A stretch of 64,000 nucleotides of DNA from assembly GCA_030248195.1 (NCBI GenBank), contig JASAND010026020.1:1-64000 (forward strand), read 5' to 3'. The notes below the pieces were generated by a model, which worked only from the letters and a program-made list of their open reading frames with translations, did not search any database and had not been told where the DNA came from. The position numbers and the translations under genes were made by a program. Positions 49,301-53,293 of the stretch are shown piece by piece. The DNA is from Trissonchulus latispiculum (Eukaryota > Nematoda > Enoplea > Enoplida > Ironidae). Within the stretch, counting starts at the first letter, position 1. Each line of letters begins with the position of its first letter.

Positions 49301-50938
49301 GTGTAAAGTGTCTTTGTTTGCTACGACACCGTCGTTTTCACCCATTTTCAAATTGCGTGCAATTAATAGCCGGGTATATATATACTCGCTAAGTCCTGAA
49401 CGAAACTACTCAAAATTGAAACTCGATATGCAGCACATGTGTGACAATATTTTGTGTGAAAATGCGCAAAATCCGTGACCATAAAATTTTTCATTGCGCA
49501 CCCTCCCCCTTAAGCTTACGATTAGATTAAAAATTGCATAATTTTTAGCTCAGCAGCAAACAAATATTTTTTAAATATTTTTCGAAAAAAAATCTCTAGA
49601 AATCGGTGCTCCCTCCAGACCTTGGGGCCCCCAGACTCCCTCTAGAAGTTTGTGCTTAAAAATAAGCCAGCACTGCGGAGGGACATTTTTCTTGGTTTGA
49701 GCTAAACGTCCCCAGTTGCGGGAAAATCTAGTAATTTCGGTTCGCCACTCGTTTGACAGATTGCTTGCCTTGTCCTTCATATCGTGGCAGAAAAATGACA
49801 TTTTGGTCGAGTCTGCAGTTTTGAGAAATCTATTTTCAAAGATTGATGGTCTATATTTTGCCTGTGTGTCAGAACATTTTTGCTCCCAGAATTGTGAAAG
49901 TTATAGCGTTTCAAAAATCGCTGCACAAAAGGATACCACCACCTTAACTACTTAAATATCAAGGCCTACTCCTGCGCTGGCGAAGTGTGAAGACTCAACG
50001 TCAAGATTTCCAGGATTATGCACGTTTTGAAAAGGAGGGTCCAACATCTGAAACAGGAATTTCTGCTCAGAAAAGCTTTAGTTTAGATAGAGACAGATTT
50101 AATATTAGTATGGGGAACGTCCGTTATCCCTGCCCCTATCCATCCCTGGATATGCTCCTGATTTAATGGCATATGGTATTTCAGGTAGTGAAACGAGAAC
50201 AGTTCGTGCTGACTCCCATTGAAGTTGCCATTGAGGATATCCAAAAGAAAACTCGGGAACTGGCTCTGGCAACGCGACAGCAACCGGCTGATCCTAAAAT
50301 GCTACAAATGGTTTTGCAGGGTTGCATTGGAACAACAGTGAACCAAGTGCGTTGCCCTGACAGCTTCAATTGACAGTGATTACGTACATTGTGAAAAATT
50401 CTATCTTGAGCTTCATGCTTTGAGAACTAAAACGTTCCTTACGCCTCAGCAGTTTCCCCTTGGATCGAAGCAAAGTAGGAATCATTGTATAGAATTATCT
50501 CAATTTTCAACCGCGTGGAAAGCAGTTGCCATTTCGTGTTGGCATCTGTTGATCTGTCTATTGTCCCTTTTCATGTTCTAGGGTCCTTTGGAAGTTGCCA
50601 ACGTATTTCTGACCAAGCAAGCAATCACGACAACATCCCTTAAGGACTATGCCAAGCATCAGAATAAGCTCCGTCTGTGCTTTAAAGACTTTTCCAAAAA
50701 GTGTGCTGATGCCCTACGGGAGAATAAGCGACTGATCGGTCCAGACCAACGAGAGTATCAGCGAGAACTGGAGCGTAACTACGTTAGTTTCACAGAGAAG
50801 CTGGCGCCACTGGTATCCAGCGCCGGCGTGCGACGTCTGCAGCATGCTCTCCTAGAAGCGGAGGATGATGGTATAGAGTCTGATCTATTGATTCCGTCAG
50901 CGGCTGGACCTGATGATACTCTTGTCAGTGAGGTCTGA
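2146..50938 (+). CDS. DOCK7: DOCK6/7/8-type guanine nucleotide exchange factor (30 exons, 5' partial)
   Basis: A zizimin-related DOCK protein that, from the family, activates Rac/Cdc42 at the membrane and cytoskeleton. Exons: 2146-2217, 3465-3600, 5203-5329, 6816-6922, 7736-7888, 8184-8333, 8543-8608, 8897-9194, 9509-9835, 10160-10322, 10478-10595, 10887-10957, 11761-11902, 32009-32110, 33075-33161, 33444-33693, 34729-34884, 35061-35216, 35542-35612, 36097-36192, 36389-36643, 37046-37540, 38469-40006, 40490-40719, 41088-41270, 41601-41739, 46269-46630, 47111-47391, 50185-50346, 50582-50938. These join in frame to about 2,282 residues and follow vertebrate DOCK7 colinearly. DHR-1 is about residues 533-706 and DHR-2 about 1785-2245. 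About 110 N-terminal residues lie upstream of the window. Ser/Gly-rich inserts not seen in vertebrate DOCK7 lie in exons 8, 9, 22, 23 and 27. Invertebrates often have one gene for DOCK6/7/8, so the symbol means the subfamily. Confidence 0.95.
2338..2740. mobile_element. CTGGG-TIR element with poly-G core and 5-bp target duplication
   Basis: The ends are CTGGGCTTATTCTAG and its complement CTAGAATAAGCCCAG. They are flanked by a direct ACCTT on both sides (2333-2337 and 2741-2745). The interior is long G runs around an A/T-rich part with the palindromic block CCGGCGAAGCCGG near 2548. It is 403 bp with no gene. It lies in the DOCK intron between 2218 and 3464. Confidence 0.8.
2867..3222. mobile_element. 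Related G/C-run element with CAGGGTATTTTT ends
   Basis: The left end is CAGGGTATTTTTCAGG; the right end is the complement of GCAGGGTATTTTTTAGG. A direct GTCAT lies at 2862-2866 and 3223-3227, a possible 5-bp target duplication with the right terminus one base longer. The interior has G and C runs and the same CCGGCTTCGCC block as the element at 2338, in the opposite orientation. Confidence 0.6.
3465..3600 (+). CDS. DOCK7: DOCK exon 2
   Basis: Acceptor TTTTAG. The split Lys codon joins exon 1. [11 protein letters not shown]…LPKQHYEID…VV aligns with DOCK7 YHKLGTGFNPN…LPKQVFESD. The donor taken is GTG|GTGCGT, chosen because it keeps phase 0 into the next exon; GAT|GTGGTG three bases earlier would also fit. 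Confidence 0.8.
3694..4581 (+). mobile_element. Hairpin-head element, GGGTTGCCGC subfamily, interrupted by a C-rich insert
   Basis: The head GGGTTGCCGC at 3694 forms an imperfect hairpin with TGCAACCC at about 3719. The body restarts at about 4066 with GTCCCCCC…CTCGAGATTGG, and the tail GCGGCAACCC is at 4551-4560 followed by ATTCTCGCTACTTCGCTAGTT. This is the same architecture as the big array at 12146-30508. Between head and body, at about 3740-4066, lies a C-rich insert with the CCGGCCTCGCCGG-type block of the poly-G elements. It sits in DOCK intron 2. Confidence 0.75.
4582..5202. other. Intron sequence with a decayed repeat relic
   Basis: About 4735-4920 resembles the A/T-rich interior of the poly-G elements (ACGAAACCGGCGAATTTTCGAAAAT-type block and CCCGGGATGCCCCGG) but has no intact ends. 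Open frames here show no family match. Nothing else was recognised. Confidence 0.4.
5203..5329 (+). CDS. DOCK7: DOCK exon 3
   Basis: Acceptor TTTTAG, donor G|GTAGGG. Encodes a Ser-rich segment including [14 protein letters not shown], which aligns with DOCK7 ‘GSWACSIFDLKNS’. Confidence 0.9.
5527..6638. mobile_element. TIR element with TATAGTCAGGGCG ends
   Basis: The left end ATATAGTCAGGGCGGGGG and the complement of the right end (ATATAGTCAGGGCGCGG) match and continue into GGAAAA…ACAC on both sides. A second inner pair of inverted blocks (GGGGGAAAACAT near 5722; GTGTTTTTCCCCGC near 6236 and GGGGAGAAAAAACACAC near 6270) makes the element internally repetitive. The ends would fit a TA target duplication. 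No gene is visible in the 1.1 kb. Confidence 0.55.
6816..6922 (+). CDS. DOCK7: DOCK exon 4
   Basis: Acceptor TTGCAG, donor [27 protein letters not shown]…ALYP matches DOCK7 ‘LDRTPNEEIDRQN…ALHP’. Confidence 0.92.
6923..7735. other. DOCK intron 4, nothing recognised
   Basis: This 813-bp intron contains no intact repeat, no RNA gene and no exon-like segment with family similarity. The 133-codon open frame at 7081-7482 has Trp/Cys-rich composition and no recognisable domain. Confidence 0.5.
7736..7888 (+). CDS. DOCK7: DOCK exon 5
   Basis: Acceptor TTTCAG, donor [29 protein letters not shown] matches DOCK7 [20 protein letters not shown] almost residue for residue. Confidence 0.97.
8184..8333 (+). 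CDS. DOCK7: DOCK exon 6
   Basis: Acceptor TTCAG, donor [29 protein letters not shown] is a DOCK6/7 signature stretch; LYLVIR closes the exon. Confidence 0.97.
8543..8608 (+). CDS. DOCK7: DOCK exon 7
   Basis: Acceptor TTTTTAG, donor AAG|GTACTT. It has 22 codons, [17 protein letters not shown], matching DOCK7 LEKVLQQGDIGECAEPY. Confidence 0.95.
8897..9194 (+). CDS. DOCK7: DOCK exon 8
   Basis: Acceptor TTTAG, donor G|GTAATT. It begins with [18 protein letters not shown] (DOCK7 [18 protein letters not shown]). The last 60 residues are a low-complexity Gly/Ser/Thr linker with no counterpart in vertebrate DOCK7. Confidence 0.95.
9509..9835 (+). CDS. DOCK7: DOCK exon 9
   Basis: Acceptor TTTTTAG, donor T|GTAAGC. 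A run of seven Gly precedes a Ser-rich linker; then [20 protein letters not shown]…LADVRKPS matches DOCK7 [20 protein letters not shown]. Confidence 0.96.
10160..10322 (+). CDS. DOCK7: DOCK exon 10
   Basis: Acceptor TTTTAG, donor [26 protein letters not shown]…[15 protein letters not shown] matches DOCK7 LTPELLQVKLYPDSRVRP…EFPARDVYVPN. Confidence 0.95.
10478..10595 (+). CDS. DOCK7: DOCK exon 11 (start of DHR-1)
   Basis: Acceptor TTGCAG, donor [24 protein letters not shown]…[11 protein letters not shown] is the first part of the C2-like DHR-1 domain, which in the family binds phosphoinositides. Confidence 0.95.
10887..10957 (+). CDS. DOCK7: DOCK exon 12 (DHR-1; GC donor)
   Basis: [20 protein letters not shown] matches DOCK7 [20 protein letters not shown]. 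Only the donor CAG|GCGAGT keeps the frame (HNR|N) into the next exon, so this intron appears to start with GC. Confidence 0.92.
10958..11760. other. DOCK intron 12 (GC-AG), nothing else recognised
   Basis: An 803-bp A/T-rich intron without recognisable repeats or RNA genes. Confidence 0.5.
11761..11902 (+). CDS. DOCK7: DOCK exon 13 (DHR-1)
   Basis: Acceptor CTTTAG, donor [27 protein letters not shown]…PIGYT matches DOCK7 [16 protein letters not shown]…PVGYT. It is followed by the 20.1-kb intron. Confidence 0.97.
12213..13268 (+). mobile_element. Element T0
   Basis: Head GGGTTGTCGC at 12213 with GACAACCC forming its hairpin, a (TTTA)n run, the body from ATTCCGGTCAAC near 12301, and the tail GCGACAACCC at 13241-13250 followed by GTTGATGCCGGTAGGA. 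Uninterrupted, about 1.06 kb. Confidence 0.85.
13273..14314 (+). mobile_element. Element T0'
   Basis: Head at 13273, tail GCGACAACCC at 14287-14296. Near-identical in plan and sequence to T0, uninterrupted, about 1.04 kb. Confidence 0.85.
14395..15304 (+). mobile_element. Element C0
   Basis: Head GGGTTCCCGCCC at 14395 with GGAACCC forming the hairpin. The body begins GTCCACAATTTCGTGTCC and the tail GGGCGGGAACC is at 15276-15286. Uninterrupted. Confidence 0.85.
15373..15435 (+). mobile_element. Orphan G-type head (G1)
   Basis: A complete G-type hairpin head (GTGTTGCCCAC…GGGCAACAC) followed by TTATT and the C2 head. No G-type body and tail remain for it, unless the body and tail at 19978-20757 are shared with G3. 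Confidence 0.7.
15548..17912 (+). mobile_element. Element T1 with nested T2
   Basis: Head at 15548, body from about 16672, tail GCGACAACCC at 17885-17894. The body carries an extra near-identical direct subrepeat of about 296 bp (the block GCTCGTCGAGCTGAAC at 17045 recurs at 17341). Confidence 0.8.
15619..16658 (+). mobile_element. Element T2, innermost (depth 8)
   Basis: Head at 15619, body from about 15702, tail GCGACAACCC at 16630-16639. Uninterrupted, about 1.04 kb, therefore the latest insertion in this branch. Confidence 0.85.
19912..20757 (+). mobile_element. Element G3
   Basis: Head GTGTTGCCCAC at 19912, body from CCGTCTGTCCCCC near 19978, tail GTGGGCAACAC at 20727-20737 ending CGCTAGT. 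Confidence 0.82.
21898..23992 (+). mobile_element. Element C3 with nested P2
   Basis: Head GGGTTCCCGCCC at 21898, body resuming at about 23000 with GTCCACAATTTCGTGTCC, tail GGGCGGGAACC at 23963-23973. Confidence 0.82.
21946..22966 (+). mobile_element. Element P2
   Basis: Head GGGTTGCCGC at 21946, body from CTCCGGATTCTTGTCCCC near 22021, tail GCGGCAACCC at 22937-22946 followed by ATTCATGCCAATTTGCTTGTT. Uninterrupted. Confidence 0.85.
24962..26869 (+). mobile_element. Element C4 with nested G5
   Basis: Head at 24962, body resuming at about 25727, tail GGGCGGGAACC at 26840-26850. Confidence 0.82.
25017..25712 (+). mobile_element. Element G5
   Basis: Head GTGTTGCCCAC at 25017, body from CCGTCTGTCCCCC near 25079, tail GTGGGCAACAC at 25682-25692 ending CGCTAGTT. 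Confidence 0.85.
26873..27572 (+). mobile_element. Element G6
   Basis: Head at 26873, body from about 26933, tail GTGGGCAACAC at 27542-27552. Uninterrupted, about 700 bp. Confidence 0.85.
27580..28282 (+). mobile_element. Element G7
   Basis: Head at 27580 and tail GTGGGCAACAC at 28252-28262. About 700 bp and closely similar to G6, which immediately precedes it. Confidence 0.85.
30646..31085. mobile_element. CTGGG-TIR poly-G element nested in the CAAGAGT element
   Basis: The ends are CTGGGTTTACTTTA and the complement of CTGGGTTTATTTTACT. The direct AGAGT at 30641-30645 and 31086-31090 is a 5-bp target duplication. The interior carries long G runs and the CCGGCGAAGCCGG block near 30885, as in the element at 2338. 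Confidence 0.8.
31091..31795. repeat. Palindromic array of G-rich then C-rich ~30-bp units
   Basis: The left half (about 31150-31350) repeats GGGGTCCCCGTTTGGTGGGG followed by G runs and GGTATGCAAAA. The right half (about 31395-31700) repeats its reverse complement. A unique centre of about 45 bp separates them. The outer arms (31091-31195 and 31672-31780) are near-identical inverted copies. The open frames of up to 214 codons across it are repeat translations, not genes. Confidence 0.8.
32009..32110 (+). CDS. DOCK7: DOCK exon 14 (DHR-1)
   Basis: Acceptor TTCTAG, donor [28 protein letters not shown] matches DOCK7 WIPMLQNGRLKTGQFCLPV and continues directly from exon 13 across the large intron. 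Confidence 0.96.
32311..33005. mobile_element. Dispersed repeat, copy 1
   Basis: It shares with 41814 onward TATGGGTATAAAGGC, GAGACCGTGTTGGCCTGGTG, CCAGCTAATTAGAG, and CTCGAGTAGTACT…CACCATACTTTTGGTTC. Near its 3' end it has a single copy (about 32870-32985) of the unit that is amplified at 43500-45030 in copy 2. No gene or termini were recognised. Confidence 0.7.
33075..33161 (+). CDS. DOCK7: DOCK exon 15 (end of DHR-1)
   Basis: Acceptor TTTCAG, donor [29 protein letters not shown] matches DOCK7 [20 protein letters not shown]. Confidence 0.96.
33444..33693 (+). CDS. DOCK7: DOCK exon 16
   Basis: Acceptor TTTTTAG, donor [15 protein letters not shown] opens it; [20 protein letters not shown] matches DOCK7 [20 protein letters not shown]. 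Confidence 0.95.
34340..34728. mobile_element. CAAGAGT-family MITE inserted on a splice acceptor
   Basis: Element 34347-34721 (375 bp) has ends AAGAGTACATAATGATAAGAG and the complement of CAAGAGTACATAATAATAAG, long inverted arms (AGCAGAGCATAG / GGCCCACCCCCCCCGC) and a 7-bp duplication ATTTTAG at 34340-34346 and 34722-34728. The right-hand duplicate is the acceptor AG of DOCK exon 17. Confidence 0.85.
34729..34884 (+). CDS. DOCK7: DOCK exon 17
   Basis: Acceptor GATTTTAG (inside the MITE target duplication), donor [27 protein letters not shown] matches DOCK7 [20 protein letters not shown]. Confidence 0.94.
35061..35216 (+). CDS. DOCK7: DOCK exon 18
   Basis: Acceptor TTTCAG. It encodes a Ser-rich linker ([20 protein letters not shown]) comparable to the linker of DOCK7. 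The donor ATTC|GTTAGC is weak but is the only one found that keeps the frame before the in-frame TAG. Confidence 0.75.
35542..35612 (+). CDS. DOCK7: DOCK exon 19
   Basis: Acceptor GTTTAG, donor [29 protein letters not shown] is part of the Ser-rich linker; assigned from reading-frame continuity and splice sites rather than strong similarity. Confidence 0.7.
35637..36021. mobile_element. Short TIR element (TACCGTATTAT ends)
   Basis: The left end TACCGTATTATATG…CTGTGGCCCACC and the complement of the right end (TACCGTATTATGCC…AGTGACCCACG) are alike. Inside are two direct ‘CAAACT(G/A)TGGCCCA’ blocks. It is 385 bp with no gene; no certain target duplication. Confidence 0.5.
36097..36192 (+). CDS. 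DOCK7: DOCK exon 20
   Basis: Acceptor TTAAG, donor [26 protein letters not shown]…AWFFFELI matches DOCK7 HEELALQWVVCSGSVRE…AWFFFELM. Confidence 0.97.
36389..36643 (+). CDS. DOCK7: DOCK exon 21
   Basis: Acceptor TTCAG, donor [29 protein letters not shown] and [20 protein letters not shown] match DOCK7. Confidence 0.97.
37046..37540 (+). CDS. DOCK7: DOCK exon 22
   Basis: Acceptor TTTCAG, donor [29 protein letters not shown] matches DOCK7 [20 protein letters not shown]. A Ser/Gly/Pro-rich insert of about 60 residues follows, then [13 protein letters not shown]. Confidence 0.97.
37541..38468. other. DOCK intron 22 with a decayed poly-G type element
   Basis: About 37795-38095 resembles the CTGGG/poly-G family (CAGGGT start, GGGGGTGGAGGG, AGGCGAAACCGGGGATTTTC, CACCCTAGGGTGAGTGGGGG) but is diverged and has no clear ends. 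The rest is A/T-rich with nothing recognised. Confidence 0.5.
38469..40006 (+). CDS. DOCK7: DOCK exon 23 (1.5 kb)
   Basis: Acceptor TTTCAG, donor AG|GTTAAA. It starts [20 protein letters not shown] (DOCK7 [20 protein letters not shown]) and ends in [20 protein letters not shown] (DOCK7 [20 protein letters not shown]). At 512 codons it is by far the longest exon, with Gly/Ser-rich inserts after residue 45 and near codons 290-330. Confidence 0.97.
40490..40719 (+). CDS. DOCK7: DOCK exon 24
   Basis: Acceptor GTTCAG, donor [23 protein letters not shown] and [20 protein letters not shown] match DOCK7; it leads into DHR-2. Confidence 0.97.
41088..41270 (+). CDS. DOCK7: DOCK exon 25 (start of DHR-2)
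   Basis: Acceptor TTCTAG, donor [27 protein letters not shown] and [20 protein letters not shown] open the catalytic DHR-2 domain. Confidence 0.98.
41601..41739 (+). CDS. DOCK7: DOCK exon 26 (DHR-2)
   Basis: Acceptor TTTTAG, donor [28 protein letters not shown] matches DOCK7 [20 protein letters not shown]. Confidence 0.98.
41814..45035. mobile_element. Dispersed repeat, copy 2, with amplified internal unit
   Basis: The first 450 bp match copy 1 (32311). About 42290-43450 is extra sequence absent from copy 1, with two CCCCCAAACCCCC/GGGGGCT-type blocks and paired ‘AAAAATGACG’ phrases. Similarity to copy 1 resumes at AAAGTCACTAAAAA (43496) and runs into the minisatellite. It lies in DOCK intron 26. 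Confidence 0.6.
43500..45030. repeat. ~145-bp minisatellite with higher-order units
   Basis: The block TAAATCGACTACGCTCGTT recurs at about 43701, 43846, 43991, 44132, 44275, 44416, 44528, 44672, 44812 and 44925, giving periods of 140-145 with two short units of 112-113 bp. Each unit has the palindrome TGACCACTGGTCA once or twice. The short units lack the roughly 31-bp CTACAGCCTACGGGGCC segment. Shared variants show a three-unit block of about 396 bp was itself duplicated. Confidence 0.9.
45260..46038. mobile_element. MITE-like element with ~185-bp near-identical inverted arms
   Basis: The arms 45260-45444 and 45852-46038 begin ACAAGAAACAAAAATGCTCC and differ at only a handful of positions (an A-run length, two substitutions). 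The centre of about 400 bp has no gene. No clear target duplication. Confidence 0.8.
46184..46242. mobile_element. 59-bp CAAGAGT-family remnant
   Basis: Begins CAAGAGTAACTAAGAGTGTG and ends with the complement of CAAGAGTGCAGAACTATAGG; it lies 26 bp upstream of DOCK exon 27. The flanks TTTTTAC/CTTTTAA are only approximately duplicated. Confidence 0.5.
46269..46630 (+). CDS. DOCK7: DOCK exon 27 (DHR-2)
   Basis: Acceptor TTTCAG, donor [27 protein letters not shown] and [19 protein letters not shown] are DHR-2 hallmarks. A Gly/Val-rich insert ([20 protein letters not shown]) precedes them. Confidence 0.98.
47111..47391 (+). CDS. DOCK7: DOCK exon 28 (DHR-2)
   Basis: Acceptor TTACAG, donor [46 protein letters not shown] and [20 protein letters not shown] match DOCK7. 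Confidence 0.98.
47392..50184. other. DOCK intron 28 with repeat relics
   Basis: About 47537-47653 is a G-run plus a CAAGAGT-family end (TTATGTACTCTTG). About 48000-48260 and 49500-49690 are decayed CCGG/C-rich elements of the poly-G type. About 48990-49110 resembles the array bodies (ATCAATCGAAAGCTCTCATTG). A 70-codon open frame at 49953-50163 is unexplained but unneeded, because exons 28 and 29 join directly. Confidence 0.45.
50185..50346 (+). CDS. DOCK7: DOCK exon 29 (DHR-2)
   Basis: Acceptor TTTCAG, donor [28 protein letters not shown] and [15 protein letters not shown] are diagnostic; the latter lies in the loop that in DOCK GEFs contacts the GTPase nucleotide site. Confidence 0.98.
50582..50938 (+). 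CDS. DOCK7: DOCK exon 30 (end of DHR-2, stop)
   Basis: Acceptor [36 protein letters not shown] and [15 protein letters not shown] match DOCK7. Stop TGA at 50936-50938. The C-terminus ends Ser-Glu-Val, a class I PDZ-ligand pattern. Confidence 0.98.
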   Translation, partial: GPLEVANVFLTKQAITTTSLKDYAKHQNKLRLCFKDFSKKCADALRENKRLIGPDQREYQRELERNYVSFTEKLAPLVSSAGVRRLQHALLEAEDDGIESDLLIPSAAGPDDTLVSEV

Positions 50939-51151
50939 AGTGTTTGTTATTTCGTGGGATGAAGAGGTTAATAATATGTTTAAACATGTCGATGTGCTGA
51001 TGTTGAATTATGATAAAGTACCGTTTTGTTTTCGATTAGTTTCTGTGATGACTATTATTTTTGTATTTTTATTTATATTATTGAAGGCAGATAGTACAAG
51101 TTTTATTAAAATGTGCAATATTTTGTGTTTCGGCAGTTGGAACCAGGATCA

Positions 51152-51157
51152 AATAAA
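51152..51157 (+). terminator. Candidate DOCK polyadenylation signal AATAAA
   Basis: First AATAAA after the DOCK stop, 214 bp downstream, in A/T-rich sequence. A second AATAAA follows near 51246. Which is used cannot be seen. Confidence 0.4.
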
Positions 51158-51299
51158 TTGAATAATGTCTATCGTCCATTGCAGAGATCGAACGACGGGA
51201 GCAGCTTTATGTGTAGGCGGACTTGGTACCGAAATTTAATACAAAAATAAAAAAATTCGTCCTCAAGTTATGAACAGCTACAGGTTAATTTATTACAGG

Positions 51300-52290
51300 A
51301 AGATATTACGGATTACAGTCTGTTTCTGTCCCTTTTGCCGGATGTAGGAATCAGGATTGAACCAATCGAAAAGTTTTTAGGACAGTTGCAGCTATTGCCG
51401 CTGCAAAGTGTTAATTTTGTTATTCCGCTATCTAGCTGCTTTAAAACCCTAAACTGAGCTAATAACGATATCTTTATTCTTTTCATTGATTTCAATCGTT
51501 TGCAGTTCATACAAATCTGATACTGAGCAGAAACAATAATGGTGAAATAATTAGCTTCAGATTGTACTGCTGTATTTTTGAACCTTGTCTTTTTGATCAA
51601 TTCCATTATCTTTCTTGCCCATTTGCTGTTTTGCATTTGTCTTTTTGCATTGTTTATCAGATTCGTATGGATCCGTTGATTTTTAAGCGCGTATCATTCT
51701 ATAAATTCACAGTACAGAAACAGATTGAAGGTTGGAAAATGAAAATTTTATTAACTATTGACTTTTTGAAGTATGGGTTAAACGGAAATAAAGGAATTTA
51801 GTTACCTAATTTATAAACTTGATTAGCTGATTATATATTTCATATGAAGTGTCTCGAATAGGTTGAGGATCCGATGTTATTGTTGTCATGTCTGTATAAA
51901 GAAATTTGTGTATATATACTTGAGCTTATAGCGTACTGCTGTTTTGTTGCATAGCTTTGTCGTTGCAAAGTCTACTGTTTTATGTTGCTGTGATTAGTTT
52001 TGCTTTCCAGCAAAACGTTCATGTTTCAAGTGTTTTTGTTTTAAGCTGATATTGGAATTTTATCGATTTTGCTCTTGTTTGCGAAAGAGAACTTCATTGA
52101 AGTGCTGCTGTTGAAATAAATTATACGTTTTGTCGGTCTATTTTAGACAAAGTTTAGGGCTATAACCGAAACTTCGTGGCTGTTGTTAATTTTAACTGGC
52201 TTTAGTTGACGATTTTGCGTTCCATTAATTCATTAGTTCCCGAGGAATTACATTATAAGGACAAGGAGCTAGTTTGGGTCTTATCTCGAT
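51300..52290. other. Intergenic A/T-rich sequence
   Basis: No repeat, RNA gene or exon with recognisable similarity was found; the short open frames have no family features. Confidence 0.4.
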
Positions 52291-52421
52291 TACCCCACCA
52301 CTCAAAATCCTTAAAACTTGACCAAATGAGCTAAAATTTGGTATCGGTATGTTTTCGACTATACGCTGAGATCAAATATCGCAAAATTTTTCGATTTCGT
52401 GAAATTAGATGTTTTCGATCT

Positions 52422-52712
52422 CTAAGGGGGGACCAAGGAAACCCGAAAAATTTTTGACTTCGAAAAATGCTGAAGATATGTATTTAGTGGGTTTCGGGGA
52501 TGTAGAACACGAATCTGAAGTCCGTTTTTCGAGGTACCTTTTCGTTAGCTCAGCATAAGCTAAGGATTGTTTGGTATTATGTAGGCTTATACTCAGCTAA
52601 CGAAAAGCGGATATCGGATTCAGGTTCTATGACCCCGGAAACCACTATATATACATCTTTTCAGCAAAATCGAAGACAAAAATTTTTCGGCTTCACTTGG
52701 TCCCCCCTTAGA
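52422..52712. repeat. Long palindrome with GGGGGGACCAAG ends
   Basis: The arms of about 130 bp start CTAAGGGGGGACCAAG and continue through GAAAAATTTTTG(A/T)CTTCG and CGTTAGCT. The centre is about 35 bp. The GGGGGGACCAAGG block also occurs in the bodies of the intron 13 array, so this may be a related relic. Confidence 0.75.
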
Positions 52713-52910
52713 AATAAAAAAATCGAATTGCGCTAAATCAAACAAGTTGGCCCCAAAAGGGGCAGTATTCCTTTCTAGACCTGCTATTTATTCAATTACA
52801 AAAATTGTCTTCGCTGCTTGAAGCATGGTGTAAGATCCAATTACTATATTCTTTCTCGCTGATCTCCGATCGTAAAGAATGTTCAGCGCAAGTTAGTGCC
52901 TTATCACTAG

Positions 52911-53110
52911 TGTTGGGCGTTGGCCGGTGCGGCCAATGACCGGCCAAGCCATTGGCCGTTGGCCGAGAATTTCTGGGCCAATTGGCTTGGCTGGCCATTG
53001 GACGTTGGCCGGCCAATTGGCCGTTGGCTTTTTGTTAGCCGTTGGCTGTTGGCCTTTGGCCGGCCAATTGCCATTGGCCGTTTGCTGTCTGTTGGGTCGT
53101 TGGCCTAGCT
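52911..53110. repeat. GGCCGGCCAAT-rich array, left copy
   Basis: Many copies of TTGGCC/GGCCAA with CGTTGGCCGG blocks. It is inverted relative to 55148-55295 and thereby flanks the hAT-like element symmetrically. Confidence 0.7.
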
Positions 53111-53293
53111 TAGACGTCTTGATTTTCACATCTACACTTGCAGAGAACTGGTTTTCTTGTGCGCTCTTTCTACTGTTTACGTTATGTTAAGAGTAATAGC
53201 AAGTAAATAATATGCGGAAAGGTACGGCATGCTCGCAAAGTAATAAAAGTTTGACGACCGACTTGACATATTTCTTTACTGCAACGTAATTAT

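Noticed and set aside
49953..50163. 70-codon open stretch (…[23 protein letters not shown]…) before exon 29
   Set aside because: Considered as an alternative exon, but exons 28 and 29 already join in frame and match DOCK7 without a gap; no good acceptor-donor pair was seen.
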